Assembly: GCA_035514535.1 (NCBI GenBank)
Contig: DATKAZ010000108.1
Coordinates: 1 to 64,000 of the forward strand
DNA from: XN24 sp035514535
GTDB lineage: Bacteria; Pseudomonadota; Gammaproteobacteria; Steroidobacterales; XN24
Reading direction: 5' to 3'
DNA: 64,000 bases
The notes under the pieces are model-generated. The model searched no databases and had not been told where the DNA came from. It saw only the letters and a list, made by a program, of their open reading frames with translations. Below are positions 19,971 to 29,920 of the stretch, in pieces. Within the stretch, counting starts at the first letter, position 1, and each line of letters opens with the position of its first letter. A program made the translations under genes and the position numbers.

Positions 19971-20423
19971 TTACTCGATGATGAACAGCGGCTGGCCGAA
20001 CTCGACCGGCTCGCCGTTGTCCACGAGGATCGCGACCACGGTGCCGGCGGTCTCGCTCTCGATCTGGTTCATCATCTTCATCGCTTCGATGATGCACAAC
20101 GTGTCGCCCACCTCGACCTTGCTGCCGATCTGCACGAAAGGCTTGGCGCCGGGTGCAGGGGCGTTGTAATAGGTGCCGACCATCGGCGCGGCAATCGTGT
20201 GCCCCGCGGGCGGCGGCTGCTGGGATGGGTCACCGGTCACCTGTCCGGCGGGCGCCGGGCCCTGGGCGGGCGCGGCCGTCATCATCTGGGGGGGCGCGCT
20301 CCAGCCCCCGCCGGTCGGATGCCGGCTGATGCGGACGGATTCCTCGCCCTCGTGAATCTCGATCTCCGCGATGCCTGATTCCTCGAGCAGCTCGATCAGT
20401 TTCTTGACCTTGCGTATATCCAT
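19971..20423 (-). CDS. accB: Biotin carboxyl carrier protein of acetyl-CoA carboxylase
   Basis: The 150-residue protein has an N-terminal helix (MDIRKVKKLIELLEESGIAEIEI), a Pro/Ala/Gln-rich flexible linker (about 38-75) and the biotinyl domain (76-150). The biotin-accepting lysine is Lys116 in EAMKM (113-117). The thumb loop typical of AccB is represented by the YYNAPAPGAKPFV stretch. It carries carboxyl groups from AccC to the AccAD transferase. It lies between aroQ (3-base gap) and accC. Confidence 0.97.
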   Translation of the reverse strand: MDIRKVKKLIELLEESGIAEIEIHEGEESVRISRHPTGGGWSAPPQMMTAAPAQGPAPAGQVTGDPSQQPPPAGHTIAAPMVGTYYNAPAPGAKPFVQIGSKVEVGDTLCIIEAMKMMNQIESETAGTVVAILVDNGEPVEFGQPLFIIE

Positions 20424-20426
20424 GTC

Positions 20427-20879
20427 TCAGTTCCTGTCAGTGCCGCGCAGCATGGCGTCTGCGGCGCGGATCGCGAGTTCGTAGCCCAGCGGACCGAGGC
20501 CGGAGATCACTCCCGCCGCGACGGCCGAGAAATAGGAGCGGCGGCGAAACGGTTCCCGCCCATGAACATTCGAGAGGTGCACCTCTATGAAAGGTATCCC
20601 CACGGCGGTCAGCGCGTCGCGCAACGCGACGCTGGTGTGCGTGAAGGCGGCGGGATTGATGACGATCGCACCGATCCCCCGGGCAGGCGCGCCCTGGACC
20701 CGCTGGATGAGCTCGTGCTCCGCGTTGGACTGGAGGCATTCGAGCTCGTGTCCGAACTCCGTCGCCAGGCGCCGGCAGCGATCCTCGATCGCCGCGAGCG
20801 TGACCGTGCCGTACAGGTCCGGCTCGCGATCCCCGAGCATGTTCAGGTTGGGTCCGTTGAGTAGCAGGACGCGGCTCAT
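20427..20879 (-). CDS. aroQ: Type II 3-dehydroquinate dehydratase
   Basis: AroQ dehydrates 3-dehydroquinate in the shikimate pathway. The 150-residue protein shows the family start SRVLLLNGPNLNMLGDREPDLYG with catalytic Tyr23, NPAAFTHTSVALRDAL near 75-90, and EVHLSNVHGREPFRRRSY with catalytic His101. ATG 20879 gives this canonical start; the frame remains open 12 codons upstream. It heads the aroQ-accB-accC series, common in gammaproteobacteria. The 114-base gap before it holds a GC hairpin behind the tlpA-like gene and a TATAGA (20937-20932) that may be a -10 element. Confidence 0.96.
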   Translation of the reverse strand: MSRVLLLNGPNLNMLGDREPDLYGTVTLAAIEDRCRRLATEFGHELECLQSNAEHELIQRVQGAPARGIGAIVINPAAFTHTSVALRDALTAVGIPFIEVHLSNVHGREPFRRRSYFSAVAAGVISGLGPLGYELAIRAADAMLRGTDRN

Positions 20880-20993
20880 CGCAGGAAGAATCCGATCAAA
20901 AGGCGACAGATGCAAGCGAGATCGCGTGAAGTCTATAACTTTTCGCGACAGGATTACATTCTGGGAGCGCCCCGCGGGCGCCCGGCCCGGGGG

Positions 20994-21545
20994 TCAGAGC
21001 AGTTCCGCGAGGATCGCCTCGATCTGCTCGCGGTGGAGTTCCCCGGAGTGCACCCGCACGATGCGGCCGTCGCGGTCGGTGAAGGCCGTGAATGGCAGGC
21101 CGATGAAGCCATCGAGGAACCGGTTGCCGAGGTCCACGGCGTCCTCCTGGCCGATCAGGACGGGGTAGTTGAACTCCATCCCCGCCGCGAAATCGCGCAC
21201 GGCGTCGGTCTCGTCCATGGCGATGCCGATCACCTGGACGCCGCGCCCGCCGTATTCCTGCTGCACGTCCACGAGCAGGGGGATCTCGCGGATGCACGGC
21301 GGGCACCAAGTGGCCCAGAAATTCACCACGCGCACGGTATCGTGCCACTCGCTGCTGGATCGCGGCGTGCCCGCGAGATCCGGCAGGACGAACTCAGGCG
21401 CGATCTCGGCCGCCTGCGGTGCCGCCGGCAGGGGCGGGAGCCCGTCGTCCGCCGGTCGTCCGTGGCCGGCCATCCCGGCGTAGATGAAATAGCCGGCCAC
21501 GCCGGACGCGACCGCGATCAGCGCGAGCGGCAGGATGTGCCTCAT
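20994..21545 (-). CDS. TlpA-like thiol:disulfide oxidoreductase
   Basis: This 183-residue protein has an N-terminal membrane anchor (ILPLALIAVASGVAGYFIY) and a periplasmic thioredoxin fold of the AhpC/TSA-Redoxin type. The active site is WATWCPPC (Cys81, Cys84) and the cis-proline loop lies near FIGLPFTAF. Such proteins reduce disulfides, for example in cytochrome c maturation, using electrons from DsbD. Its ATG overlaps the dsbD stop as ATGA (4 nt), so the two are likely made together and may be redox partners. Confidence 0.88.
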   Translation of the reverse strand: MRHILPLALIAVASGVAGYFIYAGMAGHGRPADDGLPPLPAAPQAAEIAPEFVLPDLAGTPRSSSEWHDTVRVVNFWATWCPPCIREIPLLVDVQQEYGGRGVQVIGIAMDETDAVRDFAAGMEFNYPVLIGQEDAVDLGNRFLDGFIGLPFTAFTDRDGRIVRVHSGELHREQIEAILAELL

Positions 21546-23422
21546 AACGTGCCGTCGGCGCGCCCGCGCGCTGCGCGGACATGCGCGGCAAAGCGCTCCG
21601 CGGGCATGAAGCCGAACAGCCGATACGGGCGAAGTTCAGCGCCGTTCGTGCCGAAGAACAGGATGGCGGGCGGGCCGTAGATGCCGAAGCGGTTCATCAG
21701 TTCGCGGTCGTCCGTGTCGTTGGCCGTGACGTCCGCCTTCAACAGGACCGTGCCGTCGAGGGCGGCCTGCACGTCGGCCTGCGTGAACGTGTAGCGCTCC
21801 ATGCGCTTGCAGTCCACGCACCAGTCCGCGTAGAAATCCAGCATGACGGTGCTTCCTGCGGCGCCTGCGCGGCTCAGTTCGGCTTCCAGGTCGGCGACCG
21901 ATTTCACCGTACGGAACTCCGCGGCGACCGCGGGCCGGGCGCCCGTGCCGGCGGAGCGCAGGGTGGCGAGCGGCTGCCAGATGCTGCTGCCGCCCGCCGC
22001 GGCGCCGACCAGCAGCACCGCGCCGTAAAGCAGGCTCATCAGGGCGAGCCCTTTCGCGATGCGTCGCCCGGGCCCCGCGCTCCCGGTCAGCGGATCGAGC
22101 GCGCCGAGGAACATCGCCGCGAGGAAGAACAATCCCGCCCACAGGGCCAGCGCCACGGCCGGCGGCACGATGCGCTCCAGCATCCAGACCGCAACGCCGA
22201 GCAGCAGCAGGCCGAAGAGATTCTTGATCGTCTCCATCCAGGCCCCGGCGCCGGGCAGCAGTTTCCCGGCCGAAGCGCCGAATGCCAGCAGCGGCGCGCC
22301 CATGCCCATGGAGAGGGCGAAGAGCGCCGCACCGCCGCGCACGGGGTCGCCGCTCGCGCCGATGACGATGAGCGCCGCCGCCAGTGGCGCGGCCACGCAC
22401 GGGCCGACGATCAGCGCCGAGAACACGCCCATCGTCCCGGCCCCGAGCCAGGTGCCCGCCTGCTGGCGATTCGAAAGTGCCGACATTTTCGTCTGCAGCC
22501 CGGCCGGTACCTGCAGCTCATAGAAGCCGAACATCGCCAGCGCCAGGGCGACGAAGACCAGCGAAAAGCCGATCAGCACCGCGGGATGCTGGAAGGTCGC
22601 CTGCAGGTTGTGGCCGAGCATCGCCACCACGATGCCGGCGAGCGTGTAGGTCAGCGCCATCGCGAGGACGAAGACCGCCGACAGGGCGAAGGCCCGGCGG
22701 GTCGTCACGTCCGGGCCCTGGCCGATGATCAGGCCCGAGAGGATCGGCACCATCGGCAGGACGCAGGGGGTGAAGGCCAGCAGCAGGCCGAAGCCGAAGA
22801 ACACCGCCAGCACGGCGGGCAGCGCGCCGCCGCTGATCAGCGCGGCGAGCCGGTCCGACTCGGAGACGGGCGCGCCGGACCGGCGGTCGGTTGCTGTGGC
22901 GGGCGATGCCGGCTGTGCACCGGGGGCCTGCGCCGCCTGGCCGTCGGCGCCGAGGAACGACAGCAGCGAACGGCCGGACGCGGGGCGCGGCGATTGCGCG
23001 GCGGCCCCGCCGAGCGGCACCTCGGTCCGCCATGTTTGCGGCGGCAGGCAGATGCCGATGTCCGCACAGCCCTGCGACTTGACCTCGATCGCCAGGAACT
23101 CGCCCGCGGGCGTGCCGCTGACGGGGATGCGCGCCTCGACCCGGCCCCGGTAAATGCGGCTCTCGCCGAAGAATTCGTCTTCGTAGGGTTGGCCGGGGGG
23201 CAGATCGGGCGTGTCCAGCTCCACGCCGGCGTCGAGGCTGCGGAAAGCGAGGCTCTTCCGGTAGAGGTAATAGCCGTCGGCCACGTCCCACTGCAGCACG
23301 AGCTCGTCTTCGCGCAGCTCCGCCGTGTACGGGAACGCCTGCTCGGCGCGCAGCAGCTCGGGCTCGGCCGCGGCGAACTGCGGCGCGAGGGCCGCGAGCA
23401 TCAGCAGGAGAATTCGCATCAT
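21542..23422 (-). CDS. dsbD: Thiol:disulfide interchange protein DsbD
   Basis: DsbD passes electrons from cytoplasmic thioredoxin to periplasmic thiol proteins. The 626-residue protein has a signal peptide (MMRILLLMLAALAPQFAAA), the alpha domain with Cys119 and Cys125 (QGCADIGICLPP), an eight-helix membrane domain with redox cysteines in AFTPCVLPMVP and IVGPCVAAPL, and a C-terminal thioredoxin-like gamma domain with WCVDCK (Cys535, Cys538). The start is ATG 23422, overlapping the cutA stop by one base, with a second ATG directly behind it (TGATGATG). cutA-dsbD is a standard pairing downstream of groESL. Confidence 0.95.
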   Translation of the reverse strand: MMRILLLMLAALAPQFAAAEPELLRAEQAFPYTAELREDELVLQWDVADGYYLYRKSLAFRSLDAGVELDTPDLPPGQPYEDEFFGESRIYRGRVEARIPVSGTPAGEFLAIEVKSQGCADIGICLPPQTWRTEVPLGGAAAQSPRPASGRSLLSFLGADGQAAQAPGAQPASPATATDRRSGAPVSESDRLAALISGGALPAVLAVFFGFGLLLAFTPCVLPMVPILSGLIIGQGPDVTTRRAFALSAVFVLAMALTYTLAGIVVAMLGHNLQATFQHPAVLIGFSLVFVALALAMFGFYELQVPAGLQTKMSALSNRQQAGTWLGAGTMGVFSALIVGPCVAAPLAAALIVIGASGDPVRGGAALFALSMGMGAPLLAFGASAGKLLPGAGAWMETIKNLFGLLLLGVAVWMLERIVPPAVALALWAGLFFLAAMFLGALDPLTGSAGPGRRIAKGLALMSLLYGAVLLVGAAAGGSSIWQPLATLRSAGTGARPAVAAEFRTVKSVADLEAELSRAGAAGSTVMLDFYADWCVDCKRMERYTFTQADVQAALDGTVLLKADVTANDTDDRELMNRFGIYGPPAILFFGTNGAELRPYRLFGFMPAERFAAHVRAARGRADGTL

Positions 23423-23772
23423 CAGGGTTTCGCCGTTCGGGAGGATTCTGCGGACACGCTGCTGCGGAGCCACTCCAGGTATTCTTCAAGGCCGCCCTGA
23501 ACAGGGACAGCGAGGACCTCCGGAAGTTCGTAGGGGTGGAGGTCCCGGATGCGCGCGCTCAGTGCCGCGAGGCGTTCCTGCGTGGTCTTGATGAGCAGCA
23601 GGGTCTCGGTGTCCTGCTGCAGCCGGCCCTGCCAGCGGTAATGCGATACGACGCCCGGGACACGATTGACGCAGGCCGCGAGCGATTCCGCGACGAGCGT
23701 TTCGGCCAGGTGCGCGGCCGGGGCACCGTCCGGACAGGTGCACAGCACGACAAGGCATTTATTTTCAGGCAC
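23422..23772 (-). CDS. cutA: Divalent cation tolerance protein CutA
   Basis: The 116-residue protein has the CutA1 trimer fold: CLVVLCTCPDGAPAAHLAETLVAE, then LAACVNRVPGVVSHYRWQGRL, LLLIKTTQERLAALSARIRDLHPYELPEVLAVPV. The trimer binds metals and is linked genetically to copper tolerance, but its real function is unsettled. The start is GTG 23772. It is divergent from groES; the 198-base space between carries the groESL promoter and CIRCE. Confidence 0.93.
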   Translation of the reverse strand: MPENKCLVVLCTCPDGAPAAHLAETLVAESLAACVNRVPGVVSHYRWQGRLQQDTETLLLIKTTQERLAALSARIRDLHPYELPEVLAVPVQGGLEEYLEWLRSSVSAESSRTAKP

Positions 23773-23849
23773 TTGTACTTCGGCTTACAGTTCACGGGGC
23801 ACCAAGGATAGCGGCCGGCGGGATTCCACGCCATGAGGCACCCTGCCTA

Positions 23850-23877
23850 TTGACTCCGGCGAATTCAGGCCTATCAT
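23850..23877 (+). promoter_or_regulatory. sigma70-type promoter of groES-groEL
   Basis: TTGACT (23850-23855) and TATCAT (23872-23877) are separated by 16 bases. The -10 hexamer directly abuts the CIRCE operator, so a bound repressor would block RNA polymerase. Both hexamers are close to consensus. Confidence 0.7.
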
Positions 23878-23903
23878 TGGCACTCACTACAGGCGAGTGC
23901 TAA
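23877..23903. promoter_or_regulatory. CIRCE operator (HrcA site) before groES-groEL
   Basis: TTGGCACTC (23877-23885), a nine-base spacer, and GAGTGCTAA (23895-23903) match the CIRCE consensus TTAGCACTC-N9-GAGTGCTAA with one change. HrcA repressor bound here would lift on heat shock. hrcA itself is not in the window. Confidence 0.93.
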
Positions 23904-23970
23904 CAAGCTCGTCCACGGTATTTGTCCGGGTTGCATCACGCAACCCGTTGAACTTCAAGGAGATACAGCA

Positions 23971-24261
23971 ATGAAAATTCGTCCGCTTCATGACCGAGTC
24001 GTCATCAAGCGTCTGGAGGATGAGCGCACGTCGCCGGGCGGCATCGTGATTCCGGACACCGCGGCAGAGAAGCCGATCCGCGGCGAAGTCATCGCCGTCG
24101 GCAACGGCAAGATTCTCGAGAGCGGCGAGGTGCGGCCCCTGGACCTGAAGAAGGGCGACCGCGTTCTCTTCGGCAAGTACAGCGGGACCGAGGTGAAGGT
24201 GGATGGCCAGGACGTGCTCGTGATGCGCGAGGACGACGTCATGGCGGTCCTCGAGAGCTGA
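23971..24261 (+). CDS. groS: Co-chaperonin GroES
   Basis: This 96-residue protein begins MKIRPLHDRVVIKRLEDERTS. It has the mobile loop (SPGGIVIPDTAAEKP), the GDRVLFGKYSGTEVKVDG barrel section and DVMAVLES at the end. It caps the GroEL ring. AAGGAGA stands about eight bases before the ATG. groEL follows 55 bases later and both are under the CIRCE promoter. Confidence 0.98.
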   Translation: MKIRPLHDRVVIKRLEDERTSPGGIVIPDTAAEKPIRGEVIAVGNGKILESGEVRPLDLKKGDRVLFGKYSGTEVKVDGQDVLVMREDDVMAVLES

Positions 24262-24316
24262 TCGCTCCGTCTCACCTCCAGTTTCAACAACCCCAGTTAC
24301 CCAGGAGCAGACAGTC

Positions 24317-25939
<1,623 letters not shown>

Positions 25940-25970
25940 GCGCACACGCGCAAGCATTTCAGTGCCATGC

Positions 25971-26002
25971 GAAGCCCCGCCCCGTGCGGGGCTTCGTTTT
26001 TT
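25971..26002 (+). terminator. Rho-independent terminator after groEL
   Basis: GAAGCCCCGC (25971-25980) and GCGGGGCTTC (25986-25995) form a perfect 10-bp stem around CCCGT, followed by G and six Ts (25997-26002). It ends the groESL transcript 30 bases past the stop codon. Confidence 0.95.
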
Positions 26003-26028
26003 CGGGCGGCTGATATGCTTGTCGCGCC

Positions 26029-28923
26029 ATGACCGACGCGCTCGCAGGAGATTCGCTCGACGCGGGCCTCGCGGCCCTTCCCGCGCCCTTGCGCCGCGAC
26101 CTGCCGTCGCGCTGGCGGCGCTTCACGGAAGAGCATCCGGAGGCGGCGGCGGCCTTGCGCTGCGACGAGCCGCTCGCGGGCTCCGCGCCCGCCGTGTGGG
26201 CCGCCAGTGAGTTCGTCGCCGAGCACTGCCTGCGGCGCGACGGCGACCTGGACGAGATCGCAAAGGCGGTGCGCACACGCTGGACGCCGGGCGAGCTGCT
26301 GGCGCGCGCCGACGCCTTGCTGGATGCGGCGGATGACGAGGCCGCCGCGATGCGCGCGTTGCGCCTGTTCCGCCGCCGCGAGATGTTGCGTATCGCGTGG
26401 CGGGACCTGGCAGCATGGGCGGTCCTCGAGGAAACGCTCGGGCACCTCAGCGAACTGGCGGAAGTGTGCATCCGCGCGGCCGACGACTGGGTCCACCGCG
26501 GCATGGTCGCGAAGCACGGCGAACCCTGCGCCCGGGACGGCTCGCCCCAGCGCCTGCTCGTGGTGGCGATGGGCAAGCTCGGCGGCGGCGAGCTGAACTT
26601 CTCCTCTGATATCGACCTGGTTTTCCTGTACCCCGAGTCGGGCGAGTCCGCCGGGCCGCGGGCGCTCAGCAACGAGGAGTTCTTCACCCGCGCGGGGCAC
26701 CAGCTCATCCGGCTGCTCGACACCGGGACGCCCGACGGCTTCGTGTTTCGCGTCGACATGCGGCTGCGCCCCTTCGGCGACAGCGGCTCGCTCGTCATGA
26801 ACCTTGCGGCGTTTTCGAACTACCTGCACCAGCACGGCCGCGCGTGGGAACGCTATGCCTACGTCAAGGCGCGTGCCGTCACGGGGCACCGCGTGGGAAT
26901 GGGCCTGTATCGCGACGTGCTGCGCCCGTTCGTGTTTCGTCGCTATCTCGATTTCGGCCTGTTCGACTCGCTGCGCGACATGAGGGGCCGGATTTCGGCG
27001 GAAGTTGCGCGCGGCGAGCTGCGGGACAACATCAAGCTCGGCCGGGGCGGGATTCGCGAGATCGAGTTCATCGTCCAGTGCCTGCAGCTGCTGCGCGGCG
27101 GCGCCGACCCGCGACTGCGCGAGCCGGGCCTGCCGGCGGCGCTGGCGCGACTCGGCGAGACCGGGGAGCTGCCGCGTGAGGCCGTCGAGGAGCTGCGCGA
27201 GGCCTGGCGGTTCCTGCGCCGCACGGAAAATCGGCTGCAGGCCTGGCAGGATCGCCAGACGCATGAATTGCCGGAGGACGAATCCGGCCGGCTGCGGCTC
27301 GCATTCGCCATGGGATGCGCGGACTGGGCCGGGTTCGGCGAGGCGCTCGCGGGCCACCGGCAGCGCGTCGAGGCCTGGTTCAGGCACCAGACCTCGGACG
27401 GGCGCGCGGCCGGGCCCGAGGACGGCATCGCGGCCGCCCTGCGCGACGACGGCGACGACCGGGCCACACACACGCGCCTCGTCGAGGCCGGGTTCGACGC
27501 GCCGGGGCGCGCCCTCGCGGCGATGCGCAGCCTGGCCGAAGCCTCCTGGTACAAGCGCCTCGACGCAGTCGCGCGCCAGCGGCTGGCGACTCTCGTGCCG
27601 GCGCTGGCGCGCGCGGCCGGTGAGCTGGCTGCGCCGGAGGAGGCGCTCGAGCGGCTGTTGCGCGTGGTCGGCGTGATCGGCGGGCGCAGCGCCTACTTCG
27701 CCCTTCTGAACGAGAATCCGGCCGCGCGCGCGCGCTTCGTTTCCCTGTGCGGCGGCAGCGAGTTCCTCGCCAGCCAGGTCGCCGTGCATCCGCTGCTCCT
27801 CGACGACTTGATCGACCCGCGCGTCATGGAAGCGCCGCCCGGCCGCGATGAGCTGGCCGCCGAGCTTGACGAGCGCCTCGCGGGCGAGGATCCCGAAGAC
27901 CTCGAGGGGCTGATGGACGCACTGCGCAACTTCCAGCGCGCGGCGGTGTTTCGCGTCGCCGTCGCGGACCTGACGGAGCGCCTGCCGGTGATGAAAATCA
28001 GCGACCAGCTGACGTGGATCGCGGAGGTACTGCTCGAGGCCTGCACGCGCATCGCCCGGGACGATGCGGTGCGGCGCCATGGGTGGCCGCTGTGCGGTGA
28101 CCGGGAAGAGGCCCTGCGCGGCTGTCACATGGCCGTGATCGGCTACGGCAAGCTCGGCGGCCTGGAACTGGGCTACGGCTCCGACCTCGATCTCGTGTTC
28201 GTGCACGACGCCAGCGGCGAGATCCAGCGGACCGAGGGCCCTGCCGTGGTCGAGGCGGGCGTGCTGTTCGCGCGCATGACGCGAAGAATCGTCCACCTGC
28301 TCGCGACGCCGACCGGCGCCGGCGTGCTGTACGAGGTCGACACGCGGCTGCGGCCGAGCGGCAAGGGCGGCTTGCTCGTGACCAGCCTGACGGCTTTCGA
28401 GGCTTACCAGCGCGACGCCGCATGGACCTGGGAGCACCAGGCGCTGCTGCGTGCCAGGGCGGTGGCCGGCGAGCCGCGCGTCCGCAAGGCATTCGAGGAA
28501 CTGCGCGTGCGCGTGCTGGTGGAGGCGGTGCGGCGCGACGAGCTGCGCGGTGAAGTTGCCGCGATGCGAGAGCGGATGCGCAGCGAGCTGTCTGCGGGTT
28601 CCGCGACATGGTTCGACCTGAAGCAGGACAGCGGCGGCGTAGCGGACATCGAGTTTCTGGTGCAATACCTGGTGTTGCAGAACGCGGCGCGGCGGCCGGA
28701 GCTGCTGCGCTGGCCGGACAACGTGCGACAGATCGAGGACCTGCACGCCGCCGGGCTGCTGTCGGCCGCCGACAGCGGCCTGTTGCACGACGCCTACCTG
28801 GACTTCCGCCAGCGCCTGCACCGGCTCACCCTGACGAACGCGCCGGCGCGCGTGCCCGTGGCCGAGGTCGAGTCGTTGAGCGCAAGAGTGCGGGCGCTAT
28901 GGCAACGCATCATGCTGGACTGA
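26029..28923 (+). CDS. glnE: Glutamine synthetase adenylyltransferase/deadenylase
   Basis: The 964-residue enzyme adds AMP to, or removes it from, glutamine synthetase in response to PII and glutamine. Both nucleotidyltransferase halves are present: VAMGKLGGGELNFSSDIDLV near residue 185 (deadenylylase half) and IGYGKLGGLELGYGSDLDLV near residue 705 (adenylylase half), each with its metal-binding aspartate pair. The C-terminal segment (DIEFLVQYLVLQNA) is typical. It starts 27 bases past the groEL terminator, so it needs its own promoter, which I could not see. Confidence 0.97.
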   Translation: MTDALAGDSLDAGLAALPAPLRRDLPSRWRRFTEEHPEAAAALRCDEPLAGSAPAVWAASEFVAEHCLRRDGDLDEIAKAVRTRWTPGELLARADALLDAADDEAAAMRALRLFRRREMLRIAWRDLAAWAVLEETLGHLSELAEVCIRAADDWVHRGMVAKHGEPCARDGSPQRLLVVAMGKLGGGELNFSSDIDLVFLYPESGESAGPRALSNEEFFTRAGHQLIRLLDTGTPDGFVFRVDMRLRPFGDSGSLVMNLAAFSNYLHQHGRAWERYAYVKARAVTGHRVGMGLYRDVLRPFVFRRYLDFGLFDSLRDMRGRISAEVARGELRDNIKLGRGGIREIEFIVQCLQLLRGGADPRLREPGLPAALARLGETGELPREAVEELREAWRFLRRTENRLQAWQDRQTHELPEDESGRLRLAFAMGCADWAGFGEALAGHRQRVEAWFRHQTSDGRAAGPEDGIAAALRDDGDDRATHTRLVEAGFDAPGRALAAMRSLAEASWYKRLDAVARQRLATLVPALARAAGELAAPEEALERLLRVVGVIGGRSAYFALLNENPAARARFVSLCGGSEFLASQVAVHPLLLDDLIDPRVMEAPPGRDELAAELDERLAGEDPEDLEGLMDALRNFQRAAVFRVAVADLTERLPVMKISDQLTWIAEVLLEACTRIARDDAVRRHGWPLCGDREEALRGCHMAVIGYGKLGGLELGYGSDLDLVFVHDASGEIQRTEGPAVVEAGVLFARMTRRIVHLLATPTGAGVLYEVDTRLRPSGKGGLLVTSLTAFEAYQRDAAWTWEHQALLRARAVAGEPRVRKAFEELRVRVLVEAVRRDELRGEVAAMRERMRSELSAGSATWFDLKQDSGGVADIEFLVQYLVLQNAARRPELLRWPDNVRQIEDLHAAGLLSAADSGLLHDAYLDFRQRLHRLTLTNAPARVPVAEVESLSARVRALWQRIMLD

Positions 28924-28962
28924 GCGCCGCTATAATGAGGCGCCGATATGAATGGAGTGATC

Positions 28963-29172
28963 ATGGCCGAGCCGCGCAGCATCGAGGCCAATGCCGAGTG
29001 CCGTTACGAGGTGACGCGCGCGGATCTGCCGTTGGCATGCCCGGGCCCCGCGATGAAGCTCTGGAATTCGCATCCCCGCGTCTACCTGCCCGTCGAGGCG
29101 ACCGGCCGCGCGAAGTGCCCGTATTGCGGCGCAGAGTATATTCTCGTGGACGCGCCCGGCGCCGGGTCCTGA
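28963..29172 (+). CDS. Zinc-finger (CHCC type) domain protein
   Basis: This 69-residue protein has LACPGPAMKLWNSHPRVYLPVE and then AKCPYCGAEYIL, the C-H-C-C pattern of the zf-CHCC family, relatives of the NDUFS6 accessory subunit of complex I. Its bacterial role is not established. ATG 28963 follows GGAGTG by a few bases and is preferred to ATG 28948, which has no ribosome site. A perfect TATAAT lies at 28931-28936, within the gap after glnE, although no good -35 matches it. Confidence 0.82.
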   Translation: MAEPRSIEANAECRYEVTRADLPLACPGPAMKLWNSHPRVYLPVEATGRAKCPYCGAEYILVDAPGAGS

Positions 29173-29185
29173 GGCCGGCGCCGCG

Positions 29186-29920
29186 ATGAGCGCGGCGATC
29201 GCACGCGGGCCGGGCTGGGCGATGCTGTATGACGCGGCCCTGGTCGAGGCGCCGGATGCCGACTGGTTCGACCCGCAGCGCTGGGCCCGGAAAGTGGCCG
29301 GGCACGCGGGCCGCGGCCGCGGGTGGGTGCTGTTCGTCGAAGCGCATCCGGGGCAATGGGCCTTGCGCCGCTACCGGCGCGGCGGCCTCGCCGGCCGTGT
29401 CGTGGCGGATTGCTATCCCTGGCTCGGCGAGGAGCGTACCCGGTCGTTTCGCGAATGGCGCATGCTGGCCCACCTGCATGGGGCCGGCCTGCCGGTGCCG
29501 CGCCCGGTGGCGGCGATCTGGCGCCGCAGCGGGCCCTGCTACACGGCCGACCTGGCCACCATGCGCATCCCGGGCGCGGCGCCGCTGTCCGCCCGCCTCG
29601 CGACCGGCGCCGCGGTGGACTGGCACCGCATCGGGCGGATGCTGCAGTCCTTTCATGCCGCGGGGGCGTGCCACGCCGATCTCAACGCGCACAACATCCT
29701 GCTCGACGAGGGCGGAGCGCCCTGGCTGCTGGATTTCGATCGCGGGCGGTTGCGCGCGCCGGGGGCGTGGGAGGGCCGCAACCTCCAGCGCCTCGAGCGG
29801 TCGTTGCGCAAGATCGCGGCGGAGCGCGCCGCGCCGCAGTTCAGCATGGCGGGCTGGGCGGAGCTGCAGGCCGGCTACGAGGAGGCACGCAGCTTGCGTT
29901 TGCGCGCGAGCCGGCCGTAG
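29186..29920 (+). CDS. kdkA: Kdo (3-deoxy-D-manno-octulosonate) kinase
   Basis: KdkA phosphorylates Kdo at position 4 of the lipid A core with ATP. The 244-residue protein shows the small-kinase marks: ALRRYRRGGLAGRV for the nucleotide lysine region, SFREWRMLAHLHGAGLPVPRPVA and the catalytic loop GACHADLNAHNILLD with LLDFDRGRLR. One Kdo with 4-phosphate is usual in bacteria with KdkA and a monofunctional WaaA. The 3' end overlaps the convergent acyltransferase gene by 46 bases. It starts 13 bases behind the zinc-finger gene. Confidence 0.9.
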   Translation: MSAAIARGPGWAMLYDAALVEAPDADWFDPQRWARKVAGHAGRGRGWVLFVEAHPGQWALRRYRRGGLAGRVVADCYPWLGEERTRSFREWRMLAHLHGAGLPVPRPVAAIWRRSGPCYTADLATMRIPGAAPLSARLATGAAVDWHRIGRMLQSFHAAGACHADLNAHNILLDEGGAPWLLDFDRGRLRAPGAWEGRNLQRLERSLRKIAAERAAPQFSMAGWAELQAGYEEARSLRLRASRP

